DNA of 64,000 nucleotides from contig JAIETF010000003.1 of NCBI GenBank assembly GCA_019745415.1, forward strand, positions 62,001 through 126,000. Direction: 5' to 3'. Shown here one piece after another: positions 39,688 to 52,163 of this stretch. Each line of letters starts with the position of its first letter. The first letter of the stretch is position 1. This DNA comes from Candidatus Obscuribacterales bacterium. Lineage in GTDB: Bacteria; Cyanobacteriota; Vampirovibrionia; Obscuribacterales; Obscuribacteraceae. Both the position numbers and the translations under genes were made by a program. A model generated the notes under the pieces. That model saw only the letters and a program-made list of their open reading frames with translations. It was not told where the DNA came from and made no database searches.

Positions 39688-40462
39688 TCGTACCGATGCC
39701 GTAATCGTCTACGCCACCACCAACAATATCATCATAAGCATCTACAACGTCATCGTTATCGGCAGAAGCAACAGTAGCAAGAGCGTCAACCTTGCGTGAC
39801 TGACCCGGACCGACACCTTTAGACGAAGGCTTCACCTGGTTATCTTTAGCAAGGTGATCGTTGACTGAATCTTTCTGAATTGAACCAACAGATTTACTTG
39901 GCATAGATTTAACTGAATTATTTCTTTCTACAGCTTTAGTTGGCACAACTCTCTTTACTGCTTCACCGCTTGAGATAGTGGGCGCCTGGGCCACCAAGGT
40001 GGGAATGTTCTGGCTGCGATCGCCGCCGAAGAAATAGACGCCGGCAGCCAACACTGCCAACGCCGAAGCCGCCGCTACATAGCGAAAGCCATTAAATCTG
40101 CGCTTATTCTCGACGAACTCCCGCATTGAAACCACAGGGGGCGCATCAGAAACTTCAGCTGCGATATCAGCAGAACCCGCAATAACTTGCGGCGCTACTT
40201 TTTCAAGACGCTCTGCGATAGAATCGGCAAGATCTCGGCCCAGTGCCGGTTCGGGCAGAGCCTTCAGTCTTTCGACTAGCGCCTCCAGCGACTTAAGTTC
40301 AGACTGACAAGCCGAACAAGCATTCAAATGAGAGTCGACTGAGGCAAACTCGACTTCGCTAAGCTCCAAATCGAGATAAGCGCCGAGCATCTCCTGAACG
40401 CTCTCACAAGCAGTTTGCCCGTGCAACTCATTTCCCCCTAGATTGTTTTCCTGACTGGTCAT
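39656..40462 (-). CDS. Zinc-finger anti-sigma factor
   Basis: CESVQEMLGAYLDLELSEVEFASVDSHLNACSACQSEL (HxxxCxxC), then a TM segment. Confidence 0.85.
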   Translation of the reverse strand: MTSQENNLGGNELHGQTACESVQEMLGAYLDLELSEVEFASVDSHLNACSACQSELKSLEALVERLKALPEPALGRDLADSIAERLEKVAPQVIAGSADIAAEVSDAPPVVSMREFVENKRRFNGFRYVAAASALAVLAAGVYFFGGDRSQNIPTLVAQAPTISSGEAVKRVVPTKAVERNNSVKSMPSKSVGSIQKDSVNDHLAKDNQVKPSSKGVGPGQSRKVDALATVASADNDDVVDAYDDIVGGGVDDYGIGTNEDGLYAIQL

Positions 40463-40480
40463 ATAAGAACCTCGAATAAC

Positions 40481-41125
40481 TCAGCGAGACTTCACTGGCT
40501 GCGAGCCGTGCTCGCTATAGTAAGGATCCAGCATTTCTTTCAATTTCATGCGCCCATAATGAAGACGTGAACGCACAGTCCCTATACTAGTGCCGACTAT
40601 CTCAGCAATCTGCTGATAAGAAAAGCCCTGGATATCATGCAATACCAGAACCACTCTCTGATTATCCGGCAAGAGCTTTATCGACTCCTCAAGCAAACGA
40701 CTTTCTTCTTGATTGTCGAGTGCTTGCGACGGACTAGGTCCAGAGTCAGCGACTTGGGATACCGTTCGGCCGGCACCGCTGCCGCATTCATCATCACTGC
40801 CATAGGCTTGCGGATCGAAAGAAAGAACTTCATCGTCTCTTCGGCGCTGCTTCATTCGTATCGCGTCCATACAAAGGTTCTGGCAGATTCTTGCAATCCA
40901 GGGCGCAAAACTAGTCTGGGCGCGATACTTATCTAAATTCTGGTGAACTTTGATAAAGCAGTCCTGGACTATTTCTTCCGCTTCTTCGGCATTACCAATC
41001 AGACGATAGGCAAGGGCGAAGGCCCGGGTTTGATAGCGCCTAACGAGAACTTTGAAGAGATCAATATCGCCTCCTTCCCGATATTTTCTAATTAGTTCCT
41101 CGTCGGTCAGCTCCACGGCTATCAA
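40481..41125 (-). CDS. ECF RNA polymerase sigma factor
   Basis: AEEIVQDCFIKVHQNLDKYRAQTSFAPWIARICQNLCMDAIR (sigma 2) and LPDNQRVVLVLHDIQGFSYQQIAEIVGTSIGTVRSRLHYGRMKLKEML (sigma 4). Confidence 0.96.
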   Translation of the reverse strand: MIAVELTDEELIRKYREGGDIDLFKVLVRRYQTRAFALAYRLIGNAEEAEEIVQDCFIKVHQNLDKYRAQTSFAPWIARICQNLCMDAIRMKQRRRDDEVLSFDPQAYGSDDECGSGAGRTVSQVADSGPSPSQALDNQEESRLLEESIKLLPDNQRVVLVLHDIQGFSYQQIAEIVGTSIGTVRSRLHYGRMKLKEMLDPYYSEHGSQPVKSR

Positions 41126-41300
41126 TCACCTCTGGGTGCTTCACTTGTATAAACGTAATTTGGACTGAAAAAGTTCAATGAAATCAGATAAAAACCGCTC
41201 AAATTAACAAAGGTTAATAATTTTCGAGACACTCTTGAAAAATAACTCCTCCATATTTACCTTTGCCTTTAGCTAATCAAAGGTGTAATAACACAGAAAT

Positions 41301-41927
41301 ATGCCCAAATCATTCGTCGACTCCGAGTATCTAGGCAAACTTTGCCAACTTGGCAAAAATCCATATCTTATCTACCTGCTTTGTCTTGGATTGCTCTGGC
41401 AGTGTTCAATCAGTGGGGTTCTTGCCAAAGATGCTAAAGAAGGGCAAGATTCAAAAATCGAAACCTGCAAGAAAAAGGAAACCGCAGACCTGCCTAACTT
41501 CCACCAGGTGCATCCTTACTTATATAGAGGCGGAGAACCCAGCGAAGCAGGACTGAAGAAGCTAAGCGATCGCGGCATCAAAACAATAATCGACCTGCGT
41601 GCTAAAGGGGCGCGCACCAGCAAAGAGAAGGCTCTGGCTCAAGCTTTAGGTATGGACTATATCAATCTACCTATGAGCGATAAGGCTCCTACACCGAGCC
41701 AAGTAGAAACCTTTCTAGCCGCTGTAAAGGAAGGTAGAGAAAAAGACCGCCCTGTGTTCCTTCATTGCGCCCATGGCTCGGATCGCACCGGCTGTCTAAT
41801 CGGCATCTATAGAGTGAGCGAAGACGGCTTCAGTTATAAGGACGCCTATAAAGAAATGCGCCGTTACTACTTCGGTCCCCAGTTCAAAGAACTCTCAGGG
41901 GCTGTAAAGGCAAGGGCGAAGCACTAA
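41301..41927 (+). CDS. Dual-specificity/tyrosine phosphatase-like protein
   Basis: N-terminal hydrophobic segment; YRGGEPSEAGLKKLSDRGIKTIIDLR and HCAHGSDRTGCLIGIYR active site. Confidence 0.88.
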   Translation: MPKSFVDSEYLGKLCQLGKNPYLIYLLCLGLLWQCSISGVLAKDAKEGQDSKIETCKKKETADLPNFHQVHPYLYRGGEPSEAGLKKLSDRGIKTIIDLRAKGARTSKEKALAQALGMDYINLPMSDKAPTPSQVETFLAAVKEGREKDRPVFLHCAHGSDRTGCLIGIYRVSEDGFSYKDAYKEMRRYYFGPQFKELSGAVKARAKH

Positions 41928-42181
41928 TCTGCGGACTGCAAGATTTTGCCCACAGCGAATCTAAAGGCAAAGAAAGAGACTGGTAGAGAGGCTAGCATGC
42001 CGACAAGAGGGCAGACCACCATCACTATCGGTTTGACTATTTCAGGATGATGAACGAGAGCCCCGTAAACGCCGAGAAAGAAACCGATTACCATGCCCAA
42101 GAAACCGCCGGCGAGGAAACCACCCACCGCACTGATGCCGAAAAAAACCAACCACCATTTGAAGATCAATTTGTTATTCAC
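41924..42181 (-). CDS. Small membrane protein (85 aa)
   Basis: Hydrophobic, Gly-rich helices; 4-bp convergent overlap with the phosphatase gene. Confidence 0.55.
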   Translation of the reverse strand: MNNKLIFKWWLVFFGISAVGGFLAGGFLGMVIGFFLGVYGALVHHPEIVKPIVMVVCPLVGMLASLPVSFFAFRFAVGKILQSAD

Positions 42182-42207
42182 TAGAAACCTCGCGTATCTG
42201 ACAAGAG

Positions 42208-45584
<3,377 letters not shown>

Positions 45585-45675
45585 TTATTTTCCTACCTTT
45601 CTTTTTTTCTTTACAGCACTCTGTAGAATACCTACCGAATTGTATCAGCAAGAGCCAGCTAAGCATTTTGCCCTT

Positions 45676-46032
45676 ATGAAAGATGACAAACCCTATCGAA
45701 TCGACGACAAAAGAGGCGGAATCAAACTCTATGTCCTGGTGGAGCCGGGTAAGTCGGTTAGCCGATTCCACACCTTAATTTCGTCCGATGATCCAAGAGT
45801 GAGCAGCGCCCGATTGGCTATAAGACTGGCAGCAAGAGCAAAAGAGGGCGAAGCCAATAAAGCTCTCTTGGATTTTCTAGCAAAAGAGTTAGCCCTGCCT
45901 AAATCATCTATAAGCCTGGAAAGCGGATTACAGAGCCAGCACAAAACCATCTTTCTAAAAGGTGCCGCAGCATCTCTAGAAAAGCTTTTGAACGACATCA
46001 TTGAATCATTGCCGCCTAAGGGCCGGACTTAA
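45676..46032 (+). CDS. DUF167/YggU-like protein (ORF open from 45493; shorter start avoids overlap with kdsA)
   Basis: GIKLYVLVEPGKSV...KEGEANKALLDFLAKELALPKSSISLESGLQSQHKTIFLKG. Confidence 0.75.
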   Translation: MKDDKPYRIDDKRGGIKLYVLVEPGKSVSRFHTLISSDDPRVSSARLAIRLAARAKEGEANKALLDFLAKELALPKSSISLESGLQSQHKTIFLKGAAASLEKLLNDIIESLPPKGRT

Positions 46033-46382
46033 CTGCGCTTCACCAGCTTATAGACCGTGTGACCGGCACGCTGCGAAACCGGCATGATTAGACCGAGTCT
46101 GATTGCCTCCGCCAAGATAGGACGCAAGGTCTTGATACGCTTCAGTTGGCGCGGTCCGCCCGCCATTTCAGGCAGAGTCATGCCAAGTGGATTCTTCTCT
46201 AAAAGCCTGACAACTTTGTTTTCAGCAGAAGGTGGTTTGACCGTGGGTTTGCGCACGACAGGCGGACGACCACGCTTCTTCTCGGTCTTCTCCGACTCTG
46301 CCGCACCCTCTCCAAAAGCCTCCGTGTTTTCAGATTCGACTTCTTCAGGGTCGGCTCCGTTATTCTCGACTTCGTTAAGCAT
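46029..46382 (-). CDS. Basic putative DNA-binding protein (AT-hook-like KKRGRPP plus winged-helix-like C-terminus)
   Basis: EKKRGRPPVVRKP and VVRLLEKNPLGMTLPEMAGGPRQLKRIKTLRPILAEAIRLGLI; convergent stops share TTAA. Confidence 0.55.
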   Translation of the reverse strand: MLNEVENNGADPEEVESENTEAFGEGAAESEKTEKKRGRPPVVRKPTVKPPSAENKVVRLLEKNPLGMTLPEMAGGPRQLKRIKTLRPILAEAIRLGLIMPVSQRAGHTVYKLVKRS

Positions 46383-46458
46383 CGACTGCCTTTCTTATTT
46401 TTGGGAAGAGAGTAAGAACCATCTAAGGTGATATTATACGCGCCATAGCAAGCCGGTC

Positions 46459-47763
46459 TTGATCATAAAAGTGTCCGATTTCGAGAAAGCATTAGAAAGC
46501 CGCTATCGCATTCTTGGCAAACTAGGCGAAGGAGCCATGGGCCAGGTCTATCGAGCCGTGCAATTGGAGACTGGTAGGCCGGTGGCCATAAAGGCGCTGG
46601 CCAGAGACCTAGTCAGTGATCCCAAATCTTTGAAGCGACTGGAAAGAGAAGCCAAGTCATTGTCGGTACTGAGCCATACCGGCATTGTCTGCGTCTACGA
46701 ATTTGACACGGCCACAGCTGATGTCCCCTTTCTAGTCATGGAATTTGTTCCTGGTCGCTCATTGAAACAGATTTTGAAAGAGCGTCAGCTGAAATTGAAA
46801 GAGACTCTCAATCTCATGGCCCAGGCAGCTAAAGCCCTTAGCCATGCCCATGTCAAAGGCATAATTCACCGAGACGTCAAGCCGGCCAATATGCTCATCG
46901 ATGAAGCACGCATGGAGTTGAAGATAGTTGATTTCGGCATCGCCAGAAAAGCAAGCAACCTTACCGAACAGCTAACTATCGAAGGAGAAGTATTCGGCAG
47001 TCCTCTTTACATGAGCCCGGAACAGTGTCAGGGGAACGAACTAGACGCAAGAGCCGATATCTATTCACTGGGCTGTGTGCTTTTTGAATGCTTGACCGGC
47101 AGACCACCCTTTCGCGGCATATCGGCTTTCGACACCATGACCATGCATCTCAATGAGAAGCCGGCGGCGCTTTCAAGCATGATAAATCTAGGACCCTATG
47201 GCGAGCTCGATGAGATTGTCGAGCGCTGTCTGGAGAAAAATCCCGAAAACCGCTATCAGCAGATGAGCGAACTAGCTTCAGCACTGGCCGTGCTGAAGGA
47301 AACAGCAGCGGCGGTAAGTGATGAAGAAAGACGCAATAGAGACAGAGAACCAGAAAAGACAGCCGAGGAATCGGGCAGAGCCGCCGAGACTCAGAACCAG
47401 GGTCGAAGCAATCTAAACGGTAAGGCCGCCGCGGTTGTCATTATAGCCATTCTTCTCATCTGCCTGGGGGCAGCGCTATTCACCCTAGGCAAAGTCTCCA
47501 GAAGCAAAGAAACAATTGCGGCGCCTACGTCAACAGACCAAAGAAATCCAAATGCAAAAACTCCCGAATCAGAAACCCAAGAGCCGGCCAGCGCCGACGA
47601 CACAGCCAGACCGCCTGTATCACAAATAGGAATTCCAGCCTTACCGGCTAACTCAAATTCAGCAGAGAAGAAGCCCCTTGACGACGAGACCAACCAGTTT
47701 TCGCAGACCGCTCCCCAAGGCTTACAAATCGAAGTAAAAGACGAAACCAGCAATAAAGAATAG
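46459..47763 (+). CDS. Membrane-anchored Ser/Thr protein kinase (PknB-like)
   Basis: LGEGAMGQVYRA, HRDVKPANMLID, DFGIA, SPLYMSPEQ; single C-terminal TM (AAAVVIIAILLICLGAALFTLG). Confidence 0.96.
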   Translation: MIIKVSDFEKALESRYRILGKLGEGAMGQVYRAVQLETGRPVAIKALARDLVSDPKSLKRLEREAKSLSVLSHTGIVCVYEFDTATADVPFLVMEFVPGRSLKQILKERQLKLKETLNLMAQAAKALSHAHVKGIIHRDVKPANMLIDEARMELKIVDFGIARKASNLTEQLTIEGEVFGSPLYMSPEQCQGNELDARADIYSLGCVLFECLTGRPPFRGISAFDTMTMHLNEKPAALSSMINLGPYGELDEIVERCLEKNPENRYQQMSELASALAVLKETAAAVSDEERRNRDREPEKTAEESGRAAETQNQGRSNLNGKAAAVVIIAILLICLGAALFTLGKVSRSKETIAAPTSTDQRNPNAKTPESETQEPASADDTARPPVSQIGIPALPANSNSAEKKPLDDETNQFSQTAPQGLQIEVKDETSNKE

Positions 47764-47877
47764 TTACAGGTTGCAGCAATAGACCCATACGACCTGGGCA
47801 CAATTGATATATTCCAGAGTGTTCTTTGCAAGTTAAGTTTCATTGCTTTTCTTTGCTGCGTTTTGAGGATAAATACC

Positions 47878-49542
47878 TTGAGCATCGGCTCGTTCGTTTT
47901 TATGTTGCACAGCCATTTGCCTTATTACAAAAAGGCTGGCATGTGGCCCTTCGGTGAAGAAAGCGTTTATGAGTGTATGGCGGAGACCTATGTGCCGCTG
48001 CTCAATGCCATTGCCGACCTGCACAATGATGGTATCAATGCTAACCTCACCCTCGGACTGACGCCGGTGCTTTGCGAACAGCTCGCCGATGAACACTTCA
48101 AGAAAGGCTTCGAAAAGTTCTTGAAAGCTCGCATTGAAGCAGCCAGCGAAGATGAACAGCGCTATTCAAACCAAGGTCAAACACCTAATCCTGAACTGCA
48201 TCACCTTGCCCGCTTTTATCTCAACTGGTTCAAACAGATAGAGAAAGACTTCTCTCAGCGCTGGGGCAGAGATATCTTAAGCGGCTTCAAGCGCTATCAA
48301 GATCTAGGCGCCATAGAAATCACCACATCAGCAGCCACACACTGCTTCTCTCCGCTTTTAGAGGAAGATGTCACTCTGCAAGCAGAGTACAAAACAGGCG
48401 TAGCCAATTATAGAAAGCATTTCGGCAAAGATCCCCAAGGTTTCTGGCTGCCGGAATGCGCCTATCGCCCAGAAGAAAATGGACGAGCCGGTGTTGAGAA
48501 GTATATGTACGAAGCCGGCATCAAATACTTCTTCACCGAGAGCTTTGTTATTAAGGGCGGTCAGACTGCAGAAGTGAGAAGAATAGTCGGACCCTATGGC
48601 TCGGTGCAATACATACCCACCGCCACCACATCTGATACCGGCCTCGACACTTACGAAGCTTTCTGGTTGAAAGAATATCCCGTGGCAGTCATGGGTCGCC
48701 ACGAAGAAGCCGGATACAAAGTTTGGTCCGCCGACCACGGCTATCCCGGTGACGGCAATTATCGCGAGTTCCACAAAAAAGACGATAAGTCGGGTTTGCA
48801 TTATTGGAAGTTGACCTCAAAGAGCACCGACCTTGGCGCCAAAGAAATCTATAATCCGGAAGCTGCCGAGAGCCGCATGCGTGAGAACTCTGATCACTAC
48901 GCCGGCTTCATTCAACAGTGCTTGACCGATCACCTGAGAGCAACCGGTAAGCCGGGATTGATCATGGTTTCTTTCGACACCGAACTTTTTGGTCATTGGT
49001 GGTTCGAAGGGGTTACCTGGCTGAAAGAAGTGATTCGCAAGCTGAAAACCTATACAGCAGTCAAATTGACCAAAGCCTCAGACTATTTAGCTGAGTTCCC
49101 ACCCGAAAAAACAATCGAACTAAAACAGTCTTCTTGGGGTTCGGGTGGTCACTATCAAGTTTGGCTCAATGATGAGACCCAATGGATGTGGCCCCAGATT
49201 CACGATAGTGAGAAGAAAATGGCCGAGGTGGCCGATATGGCTGCGGTTGGTCATGACAAACTGATCACCCGCGCAGCCAAGCAACTGGCCCGCGAACTTT
49301 TACTGGTAGCCTCGTCAGACTGGCCCTTCTTGGTCACCACAGGACAAGCAAAAGACTACGCCACCGAGCGCTTCAAAGAACACAAAGAACGCTTCGATGA
49401 TCTGTATAAGATGATCAAAAGCGGTAATGTCGATGAGAAAATATTGGCTCAACTGGAAGATATCGATAGCCTATTTAACGGCGAAGACCTAGATCTGAAA
49501 AACTTCTCGCCAGAAACACTCTCGCAGTCGCTTACAGTCTAG
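47878..49542 (+). CDS. Glycoside hydrolase family 57 protein, 1,4-alpha-glucan branching enzyme-like (TTG start 47863 or 47878)
   Basis: GSFVFMLHSHLPYYKKAGMWPFGEESVYE, GFWLPECAYRP, SFDTELFGHWWFEGVTWL. Confidence 0.92.
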   Translation: MSIGSFVFMLHSHLPYYKKAGMWPFGEESVYECMAETYVPLLNAIADLHNDGINANLTLGLTPVLCEQLADEHFKKGFEKFLKARIEAASEDEQRYSNQGQTPNPELHHLARFYLNWFKQIEKDFSQRWGRDILSGFKRYQDLGAIEITTSAATHCFSPLLEEDVTLQAEYKTGVANYRKHFGKDPQGFWLPECAYRPEENGRAGVEKYMYEAGIKYFFTESFVIKGGQTAEVRRIVGPYGSVQYIPTATTSDTGLDTYEAFWLKEYPVAVMGRHEEAGYKVWSADHGYPGDGNYREFHKKDDKSGLHYWKLTSKSTDLGAKEIYNPEAAESRMRENSDHYAGFIQQCLTDHLRATGKPGLIMVSFDTELFGHWWFEGVTWLKEVIRKLKTYTAVKLTKASDYLAEFPPEKTIELKQSSWGSGGHYQVWLNDETQWMWPQIHDSEKKMAEVADMAAVGHDKLITRAAKQLARELLLVASSDWPFLVTTGQAKDYATERFKEHKERFDDLYKMIKSGNVDEKILAQLEDIDSLFNGEDLDLKNFSPETLSQSLTV

Positions 49543-49550
49543 AGGGAGAA

Positions 49551-49862
49551 ATGACAGAATCACAAGGGCAACAGGGGACACGTTTGCCGGTTCTGGTCAA
49601 TCTAGAAGACGGACAACGTTTCACAATTCAGACCCAGGCGGTGACCTTGGGACGAGATCCTGATTGCGACCTCGTTCTAGCAGAAGATGGTTATGCTTCA
49701 GCCAATCACTGCCGCATATTTTGGGATCAAGGACGCCTCTGGCTGGAAGATCTGATGAGCAGTAACGGCACTACATTGAACGACCAAATTGTCAAAATAC
49801 CGACTAAGCTAACCCCAGGCGATGTCATCAAAGCCGGACGCACTCACTTTCGCATCGAGTAA
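49551..49862 (+). CDS. Stand-alone FHA-domain protein
   Basis: VTLGRDPDCDLVLAEDGYASANHCRIFWDQGRLWLEDLMSSNGTTLND. Confidence 0.94.
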   Translation: MTESQGQQGTRLPVLVNLEDGQRFTIQTQAVTLGRDPDCDLVLAEDGYASANHCRIFWDQGRLWLEDLMSSNGTTLNDQIVKIPTKLTPGDVIKAGRTHFRIE

Positions 49863-49868
49863 ACAAAA

Positions 49869-51101
49869 TCAAGGACGCGGGCTCGTCGGATATTGCCCGG
49901 TAGACTCGATACCTTCATTCTTTTCTTCTTTCCAGAATTCGCCTGTCTCATCTTCTTTGGTATATGTCGGTGTCGACTCTGGAGTTTCTGGAAGGGCACT
50001 GCCTGGTGCAGCCACCGGCGGTGCTTTCAAAACACTGGCAGCATCAGGCGCATCGACATCATAGTGAAAAGTGCCGCTACTTCTAATCTTACTGCCTGCT
50101 CCTGATTGAGGACGACTCTGTTCCAGGGTATTCTCAGCGCTTTCTCGCGGTTTGTCTTGCTCTTCCGAAACAGTCTTGGTTGGGGGAGGCGGTGATGGTG
50201 GGAAGATGACAAAGAGAGCCACAACCACTAAGGCGAAAGCTGCAATTCCGGCGATCAACATAAGCTTTTCCCGTTTATGTTTGACCTCTTCCGGACAATC
50301 GCGGGTCATATATTTGCCGTCGCTTCTCTTGTAGAGAGTATACTTTTCAAGATTTTCTCTCTGCAAAATAAGCGCGTCGATTTGCTCTGTTTGAAGACCT
50401 TCCAAATGATAGACAGGAGTTTGACAGCGCTGACAATAACGAAAGCGTTCGCGTCCTTCAGCTTCAGTCCACTTCCAGGGACAAGGCAAGGCTTTCTTGT
50501 GACAAGGGATAGGCTCTATCTGTGGTTGCGGCTCAAGGGCTTTGGCCTTAATAGTTTCCTTGATGCGCGCTTCTTTTAAAACAAAAGACTGCGAGACTGC
50601 TAAGTTGAGCGCGTCATGATCAAGCATTGTCTTTGCCACAGGCTGCTTAGTTTTCTGGGTCTGACTAAGCGCTTGCTCGTTAAACTCAGCCGCTTTGGCG
50701 ACGATACCCGAGATATCAGTGGTGACAAGCGTTTTAGCGATGCGCCTTGTTTTCTTCCTTTCAGGTTTGGCTGTCTCGGCAAGCCGCGGCACTTCGTTCT
50801 CGAGTATGGTCTTGGCCACGCGACGGGGTTTCTTACCCCCAACAGAATGGTCTTGCTCGGCGGGAGACGTATTGTTTTCGGCTTGATTCTCAGCCTGAAC
50901 AGAGGCTTGCTCGGCGGCGGCCTTGGCAGCCAGATTCATCAGGACATTGATGTCAGGTTTTGCCATATCAGCTTCCAACATGGTCTTTGCTACACGCCGA
51001 CGCCTCTCTTTAGTCTTGGAGGGGTCGAAGTGCACTTCAAGCATGGTCTTAGCGACCTTTCGCTTTTTTTGGTCTGACTCTTCGCCTTCTTGCACTTTCA
51101 T
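49869..51101 (-). CDS. Single-TM protein with five VAKTMLE-type repeats and zinc-ribbon-like Cys cluster
   Basis: KVAKTMLE, RVAKTMLE, RVAKTILE, RIAKTLVT, PVAKTMLD; CHKKALPCPW...YCQRCQTPVYHL; TM LMLIAGIAAFALVVVALFVIF. Confidence 0.85.
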   Translation of the reverse strand: MKVQEGEESDQKKRKVAKTMLEVHFDPSKTKERRRRVAKTMLEADMAKPDINVLMNLAAKAAAEQASVQAENQAENNTSPAEQDHSVGGKKPRRVAKTILENEVPRLAETAKPERKKTRRIAKTLVTTDISGIVAKAAEFNEQALSQTQKTKQPVAKTMLDHDALNLAVSQSFVLKEARIKETIKAKALEPQPQIEPIPCHKKALPCPWKWTEAEGRERFRYCQRCQTPVYHLEGLQTEQIDALILQRENLEKYTLYKRSDGKYMTRDCPEEVKHKREKLMLIAGIAAFALVVVALFVIFPPSPPPPTKTVSEEQDKPRESAENTLEQSRPQSGAGSKIRSSGTFHYDVDAPDAASVLKAPPVAAPGSALPETPESTPTYTKEDETGEFWKEEKNEGIESTGQYPTSPRP

Positions 51102-51238
51102 TAAACCCTTCTGAGGAATTCATATTGTAGATCAAAGTTCTAATCTAGCAGGCTGAACTGATTCTCCTAAAGAGACGAAGTCGAGAGTATAAATAGGACA
51201 GATTTGAGCTAAAAACCCCCCAAAAAGATCTAAACATA

Positions 51239-51739
51239 ATGCCGTCAGCCAGAAAAAGAATCAAACTAAAAGCTAGAAACAAAAGAGGCGGCGCCTCGAT
51301 AGCTGAGTTCGGACCAGCACTCGGTCTAATTCTTATCTGTATCTTTTTCCCATTAGTAGATATGCTGGCTATGGGTGTCTCTTATGGACTTTGTATGGTC
51401 CTAAATTACAACCAGGTGCATGAAGCAGCTCTTATACCAAGCAGCGAAGCCTTAAATAATGCCGGACCAATCAAGAAAGGCATACCAGATCAGTGGCTGA
51501 ACGGCATGGGTCATTTTGTGAATATGTCGGGCTATCCAAGTACCAATATTTCCTACCGCAACGGTATAGCAGACGCCAGCAACAACCAAGACAAAATAGT
51601 CACAGTTTCTACCACAGTCGTCTGCAATCCCTTCTTGCCTATACCCTTACCGGTTGTGAATGTACCTGGCTTGAACGGCTCGATGACTTTCACTCTTACA
51701 TCCGAATGTCAGATGGAAAATCCAGACAATGTGCAGTAA
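51239..51739 (+). CDS. TadE-like pseudopilin
   Basis: KRGGASIAEFGPALGLILICIFFPLVDMLAMG N-terminus. Confidence 0.65.
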   Translation: MPSARKRIKLKARNKRGGASIAEFGPALGLILICIFFPLVDMLAMGVSYGLCMVLNYNQVHEAALIPSSEALNNAGPIKKGIPDQWLNGMGHFVNMSGYPSTNISYRNGIADASNNQDKIVTVSTTVVCNPFLPIPLPVVNVPGLNGSMTFTLTSECQMENPDNVQ

Positions 51740-52136
51740 CTATAGAGTTCAGCCTAGACGCACAAGTGGTCACAGCATTGTGGAAGCGGTGACAGCGGCT
51801 CTCATTCTCATTCCAATTACGCTGCTTATGCTGGACCTTCTCGTTTTGGTCATTGCCAATTCGATGAACGACACAGCTGCAAAAAATGCCGCCCGTGCCG
51901 GTGCCAATCATTCCGACTCGGGGGCGGCGCTGACGGCAGCACAAACTAGTCTCAACAGCTTCCATAGTTCATCCATATTGAAGTCTTTGCAAATAAAGAC
52001 TTTCGATTATCCCTATCAAGGAGACAAAGTGGCTTGCACAACCAGAATGCAAGTAAATCTACCTGTGCCCTTTCCAGGTTTTTCCAGCTTTACTTTTGAA
52101 GCAAAAGCAGTGGAACCACTCGTCGGCGACAAATAA
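51729..52136 (+). CDS. TadE-like pseudopilin
   Basis: RTSGHSIVEAVTAALILIPITLLMLDLLVLVIANSMNDTAAKNAARAGA; start overlaps previous stop. Confidence 0.7.
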   Translation: MCSNYRVQPRRTSGHSIVEAVTAALILIPITLLMLDLLVLVIANSMNDTAAKNAARAGANHSDSGAALTAAQTSLNSFHSSSILKSLQIKTFDYPYQGDKVACTTRMQVNLPVPFPGFSSFTFEAKAVEPLVGDK

Positions 52137-52163
52137 GAGAAAGCAGAAAGAGAAAGAGACTGA

